Shown in pieces: positions 1-9,553 of a DNA stretch of 64,000 bases. Position numbers and translations under genes: made by a program. Numbering within the stretch: position 1 is the first letter of the stretch; every line of letters starts with the position of its first letter. The notes beneath the pieces are model-generated. The model did no database searches, had not been told where the DNA came from, and was given only the letters and a program-made list of their open reading frames with translations. The DNA is taken from contig JBCBZG010000019.1 of assembly GCA_039815465.1 (NCBI GenBank), positions 1 to 64,000 of the forward strand, in the 5' to 3' direction. Source of the stretch: Shimia_B sp039815465. GTDB lineage: Bacteria; Pseudomonadota; Alphaproteobacteria; Rhodobacterales; Rhodobacteraceae.

Positions 1-205
1 AGTCCAGGCTCCCAGCGCTCGTTGGGGCGCTCCGGCACCAGCATCGGCCTGCGTGTGCCCAGAGCCCTTCTCCGACCGCCGCGCTTTCTCACCTGCAGCT
101 TCTCCTCGCGATAGAGCCGCCTCAGCTTCTTCTGGTTCACCGGCCAGCCCTGCCGTTCCAGCACCACATGCACGCGCCGATAGCCAAACCCACCGCGCTC
201 AGACA
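1..205 (-). pseudogene. IS3-family transposase (orfB) fragment, N-terminal part
   Basis: Read on the minus strand, this stretch encodes the region between the HTH and DDE parts of an IS3-type orfB. It contains GYRRVHVVLERQGWPVNQKK followed by LRRLYREEKLQVRKR and a stretch ending in PERPNERW. Directly after that, one extra base destroys the expected WSLD continuation. The fragment leaves the window at base 1 and its other end abuts a fragment of the same kind of gene on the opposite strand. It is a remnant and not a working transposase. Confidence 0.75.
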
Positions 206-207
206 CG

Positions 208-617
208 CTGGAAGGCGGGCGACGGTTCCGTGCACTGAATGTGATCGTCGACTTCAGCCGAGACTCTCTGGCTGTGGTGGTGGACACATTCATCGGTGGC
301 GCGCATGACGCCCGTGAATTGGATCGTATCGACGAGCTGTGCGGCGTTCCCTGCATGGTGGCCAGAGACAACGGTACAGAATGGCCGTAGCAATGCGATC
401 CTCAAGTGGCAGGAGAACCGCACGGTCCACTGGCACTACATCGCGTCCCGCTGCCCGGCAGCCCATGCGTGCATGCGCGAGAGGGGGCACACTGATGCAA
501 AACGGTCTGGCCGAAAGTTTCAACGGACGAATGCGCGAGGAATGCCTGAACGAACACCTGTTCCAGTATCCGCGCCATGCCGTCGTCCATTGTTCTGGGA
601 CCAAAAGCGGAAAATGA
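208..617 (+). pseudogene. IS3-family transposase (orfB) DDE-domain fragment, frameshifted
   Basis: Three reading frames together encode parts of an IS3 integrase core. From 208 the frame gives GGRRFRALNVIVDFSRDSL and later ARDNGTEW, then meets a stop near 390. From about 392 another frame gives SNAILKWQENRTVHWHYIA. From 495 a third frame gives NGLAESFNGRMREECLNEHLF without its first residues intact in one frame. The catalytic D, D and E surroundings are recognisable but split by frameshifts, so the gene is dead. The junction with the opposite-strand fragment near 205 points to an inversion or to two different copies. Confidence 0.75.
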
Positions 618-620
618 CCA

Positions 621-1046
621 ATCACGATCACGCAATGGCGCGCCGACCACAATCATCACCGGCCCCTTTTGAGCCTCGACGGGCCTGACGCCATTAGAGT
701 ATGCTAAACGCCCAAAGAAAGACCAAAACCTGAACAAAGCTGACCAATAAGCACGATCTCTAACGGGAGTGGGTCTAAGAGCATGCTACGCACTGGGCTA
801 TAAACAAATAGCAATTAGTGGCCAAACGTGGGCAGCGGGGCGAGGACCTTGGTGCAGAAACTGAATGCAGCTTGGATCCTATTGAAACGCCCCTGTTAAG
901 ATGGGCCATATCCATCAATAATTCGGAACTGAATCGCATTTCGCAGCTGAACAGCTCGGATCACGGGGCTGAGGCAGGCGTCGCGAGCGGTGGCCCAACC
1001 CTAACGTTAGACTGTCTATGCCGACCGTTTCCACTTCTTAGCGAGC
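621..1046. other. Intergenic stretch without a recognisable gene
   Basis: No convincing coding region, RNA gene or strong hairpin was seen between the transposase remnant and the symporter gene. The base composition is lower in GC than the flanking chromosome, which fits decayed mobile-element flank. Confidence 0.4.
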
Positions 1047-1961
1047 CTACGCCGCCGCCCGAGTACGGCCCATGATGTTGGCGAGTGTGATGCCCGCAAT
1101 GATGTGCCACATGCCCCAGAATGCGGCGACGACGGCCATGCCGCCTAAGCTGTCGAAAAAGCCGAAGATCAGGACAAGACCTAGGCCTGAGTTCTGGATG
1201 CCGGTTTCGATTGTGACGGCGCGGCGGTCGTAGGATGACAGGCCCATGGCCGAGGCCAGGCCGTAACCAGCTCCGAGGGCCATGGCGTTGTGGGCGAGCA
1301 CTAGCGCGGCCACAGCGGAGGCGTACTCCAGGAAAAGCGACCAGTTCGCCCCCAACGCCAAAAGCACGAAGGCCACAAAGATCGCCATGGACAAAACCTG
1401 CAGCGGACGCCGCAGTCTGGCGGCGATCCGTGACTGCGCGACGTTGATGTAGATGCCCAGCACAAGGGGCAGCACAAGCATGAAGCTCACCGTGATGGCC
1501 ACGGAAACCGGGTCGATGGCGGTTGCGCGCAAGATCTCGCGTGTTGGCGGGTAAAGGCTGCCCCAGAAGGCGATATTGGCGGGCGTGAGCAGGATCGCGG
1601 CAACGGTCGCGCAGGCGGTCATCGTGACAGAGAGCGCGGCATTCCCGCCCGCGCGCTGCGTGATAAAGTTCGAGATGTTGCCACCGGGACAGGCCGCAAC
1701 CAAAATCAGCCCAAGCGCGATGGAGGGGCTCGGCTCCAGCGCCAAAACGAGCCCAAAAGTGAGCGCGGGGAGCACGACAAACTGTGAGAAAAGGCCCGTG
1801 AGGACTGGTTTTGGCGCGCGCAGCAGGCGGGCGAAGTCGCCTGGCCTCAGCTCCAGCGCGATGGAAAACATCACGACCGCCAGGATCATGTTCAGCACCA
1901 TCATGCTTGATGGAGAAAAGTTTAAGACGACGGCGTCGATATCGGTGGCAATCTGGTTCAC
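1047..1961 (-). CDS. Bile acid:sodium symporter (BASS/SBF) family protein
   Basis: The protein is about 304 residues, nearly all hydrophobic segments (roughly eight to ten membrane helices), as in the BASS family of sodium-coupled carriers for organic anions. The family-like ACPGGNISNFITQRAGG loop lies near residues 90-105, and a second conserved region (ETGIQNSGLGLVLIF) lies near residue 250. The substrate cannot be told from sequence; family members carry bile acids, pyruvate, pantoate and other acids. Two GTG starts are possible. The one at 1961 has GGGAG about seven bases upstream, better placed than for the GTG at 1967. The gene is divergent from the acyltransferase at 2082 and looks monocistronic. 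Confidence 0.8.
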   Translation of the reverse strand: MNQIATDIDAVVLNFSPSSMMVLNMILAVVMFSIALELRPGDFARLLRAPKPVLTGLFSQFVVLPALTFGLVLALEPSPSIALGLILVAACPGGNISNFITQRAGGNAALSVTMTACATVAAILLTPANIAFWGSLYPPTREILRATAIDPVSVAITVSFMLVLPLVLGIYINVAQSRIAARLRRPLQVLSMAIFVAFVLLALGANWSLFLEYASAVAALVLAHNAMALGAGYGLASAMGLSSYDRRAVTIETGIQNSGLGLVLIFGFFDSLGGMAVVAAFWGMWHIIAGITLANIMGRTRAAA

Positions 1962-2081
1962 GGGCACGCTCCCTCAGGTTTGGGGATGGAACGGGCAGGC
2001 GGGGGCGGTTGTCAATCATTGCATCTCCTGCGTTTCCTGGTGATCCTGCGCCGGTTTTGAGATGAGAGGCCCATAGACCCT

Positions 2082-2966
2082 GTGACGACGCCCAAATCTG
2101 CGCCAGACGTGGACCCTATCGATACGCTGCTGCGCGCTCGCTTGCGCATTCCGGAGGGCGCTGATCTGCAGATCACGGCACTGCGCTGGTTCATGGAGGC
2201 TGTGGATGCAGCGAGCCGGCTGACCACGCGCCAAGCCTTTTTTGCGTTGCGCGAGAGCCGGGAGATGCTCGTGGCGATCGAAGGGCAGGTGGGGATGGGG
2301 CTGATCCAATCGCTCCTTGCGATGAAGGGGGGGACGCAGGTCCGCGCGGTGGGGCTTGAGAATGTTCCCGCGACGGGGGGCGTCATCATCGGGTCAACGC
2401 ACCCGATTGGGACGTTTGATTTTATTGCTCATGCGGCGGCGCTCTGGGCGCATCGGCCGGATCTTAAAGTCGTGGCGGGGCGAGAGTCGGAGCGGTTTCT
2501 TGGTTCGGATTTGCTCATTCCCGTGGATCTGGATCGCAAGGACAAGGTGCTGACGGCGCGGCAGACGCTCAAGGGGATGCGCGATCATGTGCGCTCGGGC
2601 GGGGCGCTTGTCGTGTTTGGCTCGGGCCGTGTGCCGCGGCGGGAGAGGGGGCTTTTGGTCGAGCCGCCGTGGCGGAGTGGGATCACGCGGATATCAGAGC
2701 AGACCGGCGTGCCGATCGTGCCTGCCTCGACCCATATGCGGAATTCGGACCACTATTACCGCACGCGGCGGTTGGCGGCGCTAGTGTCGGGTGGGAATGA
2801 CGAGGTCGGGCGGCGCGTGGCGTCGCTGCGCTATGCGTCGGAGCTTTTTGCGAAGCTGGGTGGGTCGTATGACGTCCATTACGGCCCGGCGCAGCCCGCA
2901 GGGACTGCGCCGCAGGTATTGCAGGAGCTGTCGGAGACATTGGTGCCGGGGCTTTACCGGCCCTAG
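2082..2966 (+). CDS. PlsC-like acyltransferase (lysophospholipid acyltransferase superfamily)
   Basis: The 294-residue protein carries an HPIGTFD motif (H107, D113) in place of the usual NHxxxxD of glycerolipid acyltransferases. This matches the H-x5-D form seen in the hemolysin/OlsA-like branch (HPFGGLD type). A later VVFGSGRVPR stretch sits where FPEGT normally lies. Both suggest an acyl-ACP or acyl-CoA dependent transferase with an unusual acceptor; the acceptor is not predictable. It has no signal peptide and no clear membrane helix. Translation begins at a GTG. It is a single gene, followed by a tandem intergenic repeat with hairpins that may end transcription. Confidence 0.7.
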   Translation: MTTPKSAPDVDPIDTLLRARLRIPEGADLQITALRWFMEAVDAASRLTTRQAFFALRESREMLVAIEGQVGMGLIQSLLAMKGGTQVRAVGLENVPATGGVIIGSTHPIGTFDFIAHAAALWAHRPDLKVVAGRESERFLGSDLLIPVDLDRKDKVLTARQTLKGMRDHVRSGGALVVFGSGRVPRRERGLLVEPPWRSGITRISEQTGVPIVPASTHMRNSDHYYRTRRLAALVSGGNDEVGRRVASLRYASELFAKLGGSYDVHYGPAQPAGTAPQVLQELSETLVPGLYRP

Positions 2967-2979
2967 GGCGAAGCGCCAT

Positions 2980-3334
2980 GGGGCGGAATCAAGGCGAAGC
3001 CGCCGCCCCTTCGACGGGCCGCCCCCACGGCCCGTCGAAAGGTCGACGTAAGCGCATCGCAGGGGCGGTGTAGGGAAATGGCGACCATAAAGTGCACAGA
3101 ACAGCCACCTGATCGACGCGCCGCGGCCCGTCGATGGGGCTCAATTATGCGACGCGGTCCAGGCTATGCGCGCGGGGCGGAATCAAGGCGAAGCCGCCGC
3201 CCCCTCGACGGGCCGCCCCCCGGCACGTCGAGAGGTCGATGTCGGTGCATCGCTTGGGTGTTATAGGCAAATGGCAACCATAAAGTGCGCCGACCAACCT
3301 GCTGGCCGACGCGCCGCGGCCCGTCGAGGGGGCT
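2980..3334. repeat. Imperfect tandem repeat, two ~160-bp units with hairpins
   Basis: Two copies start with GGGGCGGAATCAAGGCGAAG at 2980 and 3174, giving a period of 193-194 bp. Both contain the blocks AACCATAAAGTGC or GACCATAAAGTGC and GCGCCGCGGCCCGTCGA, ending near 3141 and 3334. Each holds a GC-rich hairpin. In the first, TCGACGGGCCG (3011-3021) pairs perfectly with 3028-3038. In the second, the stem around 3205-3230 carries a mismatch. The element fills the gap between the convergent acyltransferase and ATPase genes, so it may also end transcription from both sides. Confidence 0.75.
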
Positions 3335-3341
3335 GCTGTTG

Positions 3342-4343
<1,002 letters not shown>

Positions 4344-4346
4344 TTG

Positions 4347-5603
4347 CTATGCCTCCTGTCCGGCCCAGGTGAGCCAGATCGCTGCGGTCCAGGTGAAATT
4401 GGCGCCACCACATGGCGTGCCGTCGATGGGGTCGAAATATTCGGCAAACCCGCCTTGCTCGATAGCAGCGGCGGTTTCGCGGCGCAGGCGCTCAGCAAGA
4501 TCGCCGCGCCCGCTTTCCGTCAGGCCCATGGCGATGAGCGCGTTGAGGAAGGGCCAGCTTGGCCCTCGCCAGTAGCGCCGTGCGTCAAACAGCGGGCCTT
4601 CGGGATCTGAGGAGGGGATGCCGTAGCGCACGGCGTCCCAGCTGCGCGACAGGTGCCGGTCGAGCTCGGGCCGGGCGGCGCCCGCGATGTAGGCCATGAA
4701 GGCACCGGAACCGAGCACGTTGGCAAAGGCCCCTGTGCGCATGTTGCGTGCGTCATAGGCGCCGAGTTCGGCGTTCCAGAAGACGTCGCTGCCTGCGCGC
4801 AGCGTCTCTTGCCACCCGGCAATCTCGCTGCCGTCCTCGCCCAGGGCCTCGGCCAGTTTGGCCAGATCGTCATTGGCGCGCATCAGGATGAAATGCGTGC
4901 CCGGATCGGCCATCAGGAAAGGGCCGCGGTCCATGATCTGTTGTGGGTCCCAGCCCACGTCACGGCCAAAGGTCAGGATCGCGATGTAGCGGTCATACTC
5001 AGCCTTGGTCGGGCGCATGGAGGCATCAACGTGCGACGTGTCGCGCCGCTCGTACGCGCCGACACCGGACCCATCCACGCCGGCCATGCCGCTGTCCCAG
5101 TCGGGGCAGTTGTCGCGGCCCGATTCCCACGGGTGGGTGATGCAGGTCGCGCCGTCGCGCAGGCGGCAGGTCATGAACCAGCGGTGCCAGTGCATGAGCT
5201 TTGGGAACAGCGCGCGGGCGCGCGCTGCTTGGGTGTCATCGGCCTCAAAGACGCGCAGCGCCATGGTTGCGGCCACAGGCGGCTGCGAGATGCCCGAGGA
5301 CGGCACTTTCGTGCCGCTGCCCCAGACGTCCGGGCCCGGGAAGTACCCCGGATCGACCTTGTGGAACAGGATATGGGGTACCATGCCGTTGTCCCACTGC
5401 CCGGAAAAGAGCGTCTCGAGCTCGAGCCAGGCGCGGTCGATGTCGAAGGTCGAAAACCCCCAGGCTGCAAACGCGCTGTCCCAGTTCCACTGGTAGGGGT
5501 AGAGGCCCGAGGTGGGCACGGTGTATCCGCCCCGGTCGTTTCCGGTCAGGATGGCGCGCGCGGCGTCATCAAACGCGGTGGGCATGCTCATGTCGCCACT
5601 CAT
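4347..5603 (-). CDS. GH63/trehalase-like (alpha/alpha)6-barrel glycoside hydrolase
   Basis: The 418-residue protein has no signal peptide, so it should act on imported sugar in the cytoplasm. Family-like motifs are YPYQWNWDSAF (35-45), GQWDNGMVPHILFH (68-81), HPWESGRDN (157-165), YWRGPSWPFLN (344-354) and a C-terminal GGANFTWTAA. The ESGxD element resembles the trehalase signature in which the Asp is the general acid, here D164. The arrangement resembles mannosylglycerate/glucosylglycerate hydrolases as well as other GH37/GH63-like enzymes. The substrate is therefore inferred only as a small alpha-glucoside or alpha-mannoside. Its start overlaps the upstream permease stop (ATGA), so the two are translationally coupled. 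Confidence 0.8.
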   Translation of the reverse strand: MSGDMSMPTAFDDAARAILTGNDRGGYTVPTSGLYPYQWNWDSAFAAWGFSTFDIDRAWLELETLFSGQWDNGMVPHILFHKVDPGYFPGPDVWGSGTKVPSSGISQPPVAATMALRVFEADDTQAARARALFPKLMHWHRWFMTCRLRDGATCITHPWESGRDNCPDWDSGMAGVDGSGVGAYERRDTSHVDASMRPTKAEYDRYIAILTFGRDVGWDPQQIMDRGPFLMADPGTHFILMRANDDLAKLAEALGEDGSEIAGWQETLRAGSDVFWNAELGAYDARNMRTGAFANVLGSGAFMAYIAGAARPELDRHLSRSWDAVRYGIPSSDPEGPLFDARRYWRGPSWPFLNALIAMGLTESGRGDLAERLRRETAAAIEQGGFAEYFDPIDGTPCGGANFTWTAAIWLTWAGQEA

Positions 5604-6817
5604 CCCTTCACACTCCCCGCGGTGAGGCCCTTGGTCATGAACTTCTCGAGACCGAGGAAGAGCGCCATGATGGGCACTGTCGCGATGACGGAGCCTGCCA
5701 TGAGGTGCTGGCGCGGGATCTCGGACGAGTTCAGCGCCGCGATGCCGCGGGTGAGCGTGAACTTCGACGGGTCATCCAGCAGCATGAAGGCAAGGAGGAA
5801 TTCGTTCCACGCGATCATGAAGACATAGAGCGACACCGACGCAAGCGCTGGCAGCGAGAGCGGCAGGGTAATCTTCCAGATCACCTTGAGCCGGGAAAGA
5901 CCGTCCATCAGGCCTGCTTCCTCGACCTCTGCAGGTAGGCCGCGGAAGTAGCCCTGCAGCATGTAAAGCGCCACGGGGATCGTCGTGACCGGGTAGATCA
6001 AGAGGATCCCGAAGATCGAGTTGCGCAGCCCCGTCACCGAGAAGGCGATGTAGATCGGCAGCGCCAGAACGATCATCGGCACCATGTAGATCAGTAGGAT
6101 CCCGCGAGAGAACGCCGCCTGACCTGCAAACCTGAGCCGCGCGACCGCGTAGGCCCCGGGGATTGCGAAGGCCAGCGTGATACCCACGGTGATCACGGAG
6201 ATCATGAAGCTGTTGAACAGGTAGAGCCCGAAATCGAACTGGGTGAAGAGCTCCGTATAGGAGCGGAAGAGATCCCAGCCCTTGGAGAAGTCGATCCCAA
6301 AGTCGAGCGGGTTTGCGACCTGTTCTGCCCGGCTTTTGAAGCTGGTCATCAGCATCACCCAGAACGGGATCGCCACGATGGAGGTGAAAAAGATGTAGCC
6401 AAAGCCGGTGAGGAAGCGGATCACCGAGGTTTCGAACGTGTAGCGGTCCGCGTTGCCCGGCGCGAGGCCATCATTGGTGATGTGGTTGGCCACTGCGAAC
6501 CCCGCCCAGAGCAAGACCACCGCCATGACCTGAGCGCCGAGGCTCGTGGTGTCATCGGACAGAACCGGCCCGATGCCCGCGAGCATGAGCGCGGCCCCGA
6601 TCACCACCGCGACACCTGCGGCCACGGCCATCGGGACACGGACATAGAGGAACCCGGCACCAAGCACGGCCCCGGCCACGATGGACCACAGGATGCTCGG
6701 GCGTAGCGCCTCGCCGGTGACAAAGGCCACAGCGACGGCGACGGTGATTGCGAGTGTGACCATCCAGGCCGCCCCGAGAAGGGCTGCGGCCACGGGTCCC
6801 TGACGAAGCGCGTTCAT
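5600..6817 (-). CDS. Sugar ABC transporter permease (MalG/AglG type) with extra N-terminal membrane region
   Basis: The C-terminal ~280 residues are a typical MalG-like permease with the EAA loop (EEAGLMDGLSRLKVIWKITL) that contacts the ATPase. The first ~120 residues are additional: they contain three to four more hydrophobic segments joined by short loops, before the usual first helix near residue 135 (LTGFGYIFFTSIVAIPFWV). Total length is 405 against about 280 for plain MalG homologues; AglG-type permeases are also long. Both ends overlap neighbours by ATGA. It pairs with the permease upstream to form the channel. Confidence 0.9.
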   Translation of the reverse strand: MNALRQGPVAAALLGAAWMVTLAITVAVAVAFVTGEALRPSILWSIVAGAVLGAGFLYVRVPMAVAAGVAVVIGAALMLAGIGPVLSDDTTSLGAQVMAVVLLWAGFAVANHITNDGLAPGNADRYTFETSVIRFLTGFGYIFFTSIVAIPFWVMLMTSFKSRAEQVANPLDFGIDFSKGWDLFRSYTELFTQFDFGLYLFNSFMISVITVGITLAFAIPGAYAVARLRFAGQAAFSRGILLIYMVPMIVLALPIYIAFSVTGLRNSIFGILLIYPVTTIPVALYMLQGYFRGLPAEVEEAGLMDGLSRLKVIWKITLPLSLPALASVSLYVFMIAWNEFLLAFMLLDDPSKFTLTRGIAALNSSEIPRQHLMAGSVIATVPIMALFLGLEKFMTKGLTAGSVKG

Positions 6818-8058
6818 AGCCCTTCCTCCTGTGACATGTAGCGAAAGAAAAAGAAGCTGAAGCCGAGGAGGCAGGCAAAGATCACCACCGCGACAGCCGC
6901 ACCGGCGCCGATGTTGGAGATGGCAAAGGCCTGCTCATAGACGTTCACGGTCAGCGTGCGCGTCCCTGCGCTGCCCCCGGTGAGGAGGAAGATGTCATCG
7001 AACTTGTTAAAGGTCCAAATGAAGCGCAGCAGGAAGAGGACGCTGAGGATCCCGAGCAGCTGGGGCAGGGAGATCCATGCGAATTGCTGGAAGGGCGAGG
7101 CGCCGTCGATATCTGCGGCCTCGTACATGTCCTGCGGGATCGACTGCATCCGGGCCAGGATGAAGAGGAACGAGAGCGGGAAGTAGCGCCAGATCTCGAA
7201 CACGGTCACCATGATGAGCGCGAGCGGGCGTTCGCCGAAGAAGTTGATGGCGGTGTCCGTGACACCCATGCGGATCAGAAGCGCGTTGGCCGAGCCCGAG
7301 AAGGGGTCGAATAGGATGATCCAGGCAAAGGCCACGGCGATGACGGGCGCGACATAGGGGAAGAGATAGAGCCCGCGGAGGAGCCCCTGACCCTTGAACG
7401 ACTTGTCGAGGAGTAGCGCCGCAAAGAGCCCCATGACGATAGCCCCGATGGTGCCCACGATGGTGTAGAACAGCGTGGCGTAAAGGACATCCCAGAACTC
7501 ATTGCCGTCAAAGATGCGGGCGAAGTTTTCGAGCGTGAAGGTGCCATCGGTCAGGACCGAGGAGGCCGTGGCCGTCATGAGGGGCACCGTGTCACGCACG
7601 CCAATCTCAGGGTCGAAATCTGCGGTGGCCGTGGCCGGGATTTCCAGCCGCTCGCGCCATCCGCCGGGCACCTCGCCAAAGTCGCAGGTGATGCGGTTGC
7701 CGGTGACCGAACAGGCCTCTGGCAGCTCTCCCAGTGTGAGCCCAGCGGGGAGGACATCGCTGAAGCTCACCCCCCGCAGCTCGCGGTCGGGAGAAGAGTT
7801 GCGTAGGCGGAACCGCCACGCGCCTTCGTCCCCGGCCACGTCAATGCGGCGGAGATCCTCGCGCAAGACGAGCTCTGGCGCGCGCAGGTCGCTGAGCTGC
7901 ACGGGTTTCACGGAGATCCAGAAAATCGCAAGGAGCGGAAGGATCACCACGGCCGACACGATGGCAATTGTTGGCAACAAAAGACCCCAGGCCAATCGCG
8001 CCTCGCCCTTGGCGAGCGCGCCACGCCCGGTTGGTGGGACGTTGTGGGTGTCACTCAT
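6814..8058 (-). CDS. Sugar ABC transporter permease (MalF/AglF type) with a periplasmic DUF11-like insertion
   Basis: A first membrane helix (about 24-50) is followed by about 115 residues that do not belong to a plain permease (52-165). The usual permease starts again at FTLENFARIF near 174, with the EAA loop (YEAADIDGASPFQQFAWISL). The inserted stretch contains FRLRNSSPDRELRGVSFSDV, LPAGLTLG, a possible disulfide pair C116/C125 and CDFGEVPGGW. This order is typical of DUF11-type beta-sandwich repeats. By topology it would face the periplasm, where the binding protein docks. The downstream permease start overlaps its stop. Confidence 0.88.
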   Translation of the reverse strand: MSDTHNVPPTGRGALAKGEARLAWGLLLPTIAIVSAVVILPLLAIFWISVKPVQLSDLRAPELVLREDLRRIDVAGDEGAWRFRLRNSSPDRELRGVSFSDVLPAGLTLGELPEACSVTGNRITCDFGEVPGGWRERLEIPATATADFDPEIGVRDTVPLMTATASSVLTDGTFTLENFARIFDGNEFWDVLYATLFYTIVGTIGAIVMGLFAALLLDKSFKGQGLLRGLYLFPYVAPVIAVAFAWIILFDPFSGSANALLIRMGVTDTAINFFGERPLALIMVTVFEIWRYFPLSFLFILARMQSIPQDMYEAADIDGASPFQQFAWISLPQLLGILSVLFLLRFIWTFNKFDDIFLLTGGSAGTRTLTVNVYEQAFAISNIGAGAAVAVVIFACLLGFSFFFFRYMSQEEGL

Positions 8059-8087
8059 GATCCGCTCCTAAAGCTGTGCAAAGGCAA

Positions 8088-8220
8088 CCCCTCACCCAAC
8101 CCTCTCCCCAGGGAGAGGGCTGTGGCGCCGCGCGGCACCACCTGGGTGAAGGATCGATGTTTGTCCCTTGGCCCCGAAAGCCCCCTCTCCCGCGGGAGAG
8201 GGGGTTGGGGGTGGGGGGTT
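8088..8220. repeat. REPIN-like pair of inverted palindromic elements between binding protein and permease genes
   Basis: Two related ~40-bp elements lie in opposite orientation. The left one runs AACCCCTCACCCAACCCTCT then CCCCAGGGAGAGGG. The right one (about 8180-8220) is its near reverse complement, ending GAGAGGGGGTTGGGGGTGGG. Each has its own hairpin (CCCTCTCCC with GGGAGAGGG), and the two can also pair over the ~50 bases between. In the transcript this would form strong stem-loops just after the binding-protein gene, a usual place for elements that protect its message and lower expression of downstream permeases. Confidence 0.7.
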
Positions 8221-9553
8221 ACTGGACGGAGGCGATGGCCTCGTTGAGTGCGGCCACGGCTGCGGCGCCTTCAATGTCCCCGTCGATGTACTGGCGCACC
8301 ACGCGGTTGATGACCTGGCTGTTGATGACCTTAGAGGCCGTTGCCAGCTGTCCTTCGGTCACGCCCCAGCGCTGTGCCACGTCCAGACCGCCCACGATGT
8401 CGGCGATCACGGACGCCTCGTAGAGGTCGCCCAGCGGTGCACGGCGGTCGATGCCCACGTCGAGCGTCGCCCAGAGGTCCGTGTACTCAGTCGGGTTGTC
8501 GGCGGTGCCGCGGCGTACAGGGAACTTGCCCTCAGGTGCGATCGACAGCGTGGCCTCGTAGCCCTCGGACATGGAGAACTCAACGAATTCCATCGCAGCA
8601 TCGGTGGATGCGTCAGACGTGATGCCGAAGTAACGGATGTCACCCCATGCTGCGCCATCGGGGTTCGATGGGCCTGCAAAGTTTGTGACGATGCCGGTCT
8701 TGCCCGCGAGCTCAGACGAGGTCGGATCATTGGTGATGGTGGGCGGAGCGCTGTCGCGCAGGCCGGCGAGTTCGTCGAGGATGAAGGGCGACCAGATGAT
8801 CATCGCTGCGTTGCCGGAGAAGTAGAGCGTCCGGGACTGATCCCAGTAAAGCTCACCCTCGGGCGATGCGTCTGCGATGTCTTTGTAGAAGTCGAGCACT
8901 TCGAGCGTTGCCGCTTCATCGAGCTCGGTCACACCGTCGCTGTCCACGATGCTCACGCCATTGGCGAGGAAGACATGTTCCAGCACCTGGGACATGAAGT
9001 TCTCGTCGACTTTCGTCGCTGCCACAAAGCCATACATTTCTGGCGGGTTGTGGAGCGCCTCGAGCGCTGCGCGTACGTTGGCGTAGGAGGTCGGTGCCTC
9101 AAGGCCCGCCGCGTCAAAGAGATCCTTGCGGTAGACAAGCATCTGCGTCCAGCCGTCCACTGGCACGGAGGCAAAGCCGTCCTCGGTGGCGGCCAGCGAC
9201 AGCGCGCCGGAGCTGAACGTGCCTTCGCCGAGGTTTTCGATCACGTCGGTTGCCGCGTCCGTGTCGAGGATCCCTGCTTCGGCCCAAGGCAGGGCGTATT
9301 GCAGCGTGTGGTAGATCACGTCCGGCAGGTCGCCTGCGGCAAAGGCCGCCGTGGCGCGGGTGCCCAGGTCGCTTTCGGTAACCGGGATCACCTCAACAGT
9401 GTGGCCGGATGCCGCCGAAAAGGCTGCCGCCATAGCTTCTTGCCGTGCAAGACGCTCTGGCTGTTCTTCCGTGGTCCAGAAGCGCAGGTTTTCCGCGGAC
9501 GCGATGCCTGCGGTCAGCCCTAACGCTGTGGTTGCCAATAGAAGTTTTTTCAT
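8219..9553 (-). CDS. Sugar ABC transporter substrate-binding protein
   Basis: The 444-residue protein starts with a Sec signal peptide (MKKLLLATTALGLTAGIASA, cleavage expected after about residue 20). It then shows the family-1 binding-protein fold: ENLRFWTTEEQPER at the N terminus, DLPDVIYHTLQYALPWAEAG in the first lobe, and a conserved SVPVDGWTQMLVYRKDLFDA segment. It should capture the sugar in the periplasm for the two permeases downstream. Its ATG overlaps the stop of the LacI gene (ATGA), so regulator and binding protein are co-translated. Length and operon order resemble the AglE alpha-glucoside systems, but the ligand is not proven. Confidence 0.9.
   Translation of the reverse strand: MKKLLLATTALGLTAGIASAENLRFWTTEEQPERLARQEAMAAAFSAASGHTVEVIPVTESDLGTRATAAFAAGDLPDVIYHTLQYALPWAEAGILDTDAATDVIENLGEGTFSSGALSLAATEDGFASVPVDGWTQMLVYRKDLFDAAGLEAPTSYANVRAALEALHNPPEMYGFVAATKVDENFMSQVLEHVFLANGVSIVDSDGVTELDEAATLEVLDFYKDIADASPEGELYWDQSRTLYFSGNAAMIIWSPFILDELAGLRDSAPPTITNDPTSSELAGKTGIVTNFAGPSNPDGAAWGDIRYFGITSDASTDAAMEFVEFSMSEGYEATLSIAPEGKFPVRRGTADNPTEYTDLWATLDVGIDRRAPLGDLYEASVIADIVGGLDVAQRWGVTEGQLATASKVINSQVINRVVRQYIDGDIEGAAAVAALNEAIASVQ

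Noticed and set aside
961..2019. Long frame antisense to and overlapping the symporter gene
   Set aside because: It lacks any family likeness and is rich in Arg, Pro and His, as typical of shadow frames in GC-rich genes; the membrane protein in the other frame is convincing.
2980..3334. CRISPR-like array
   Set aside because: Only two long imperfect units without spacers of even length.
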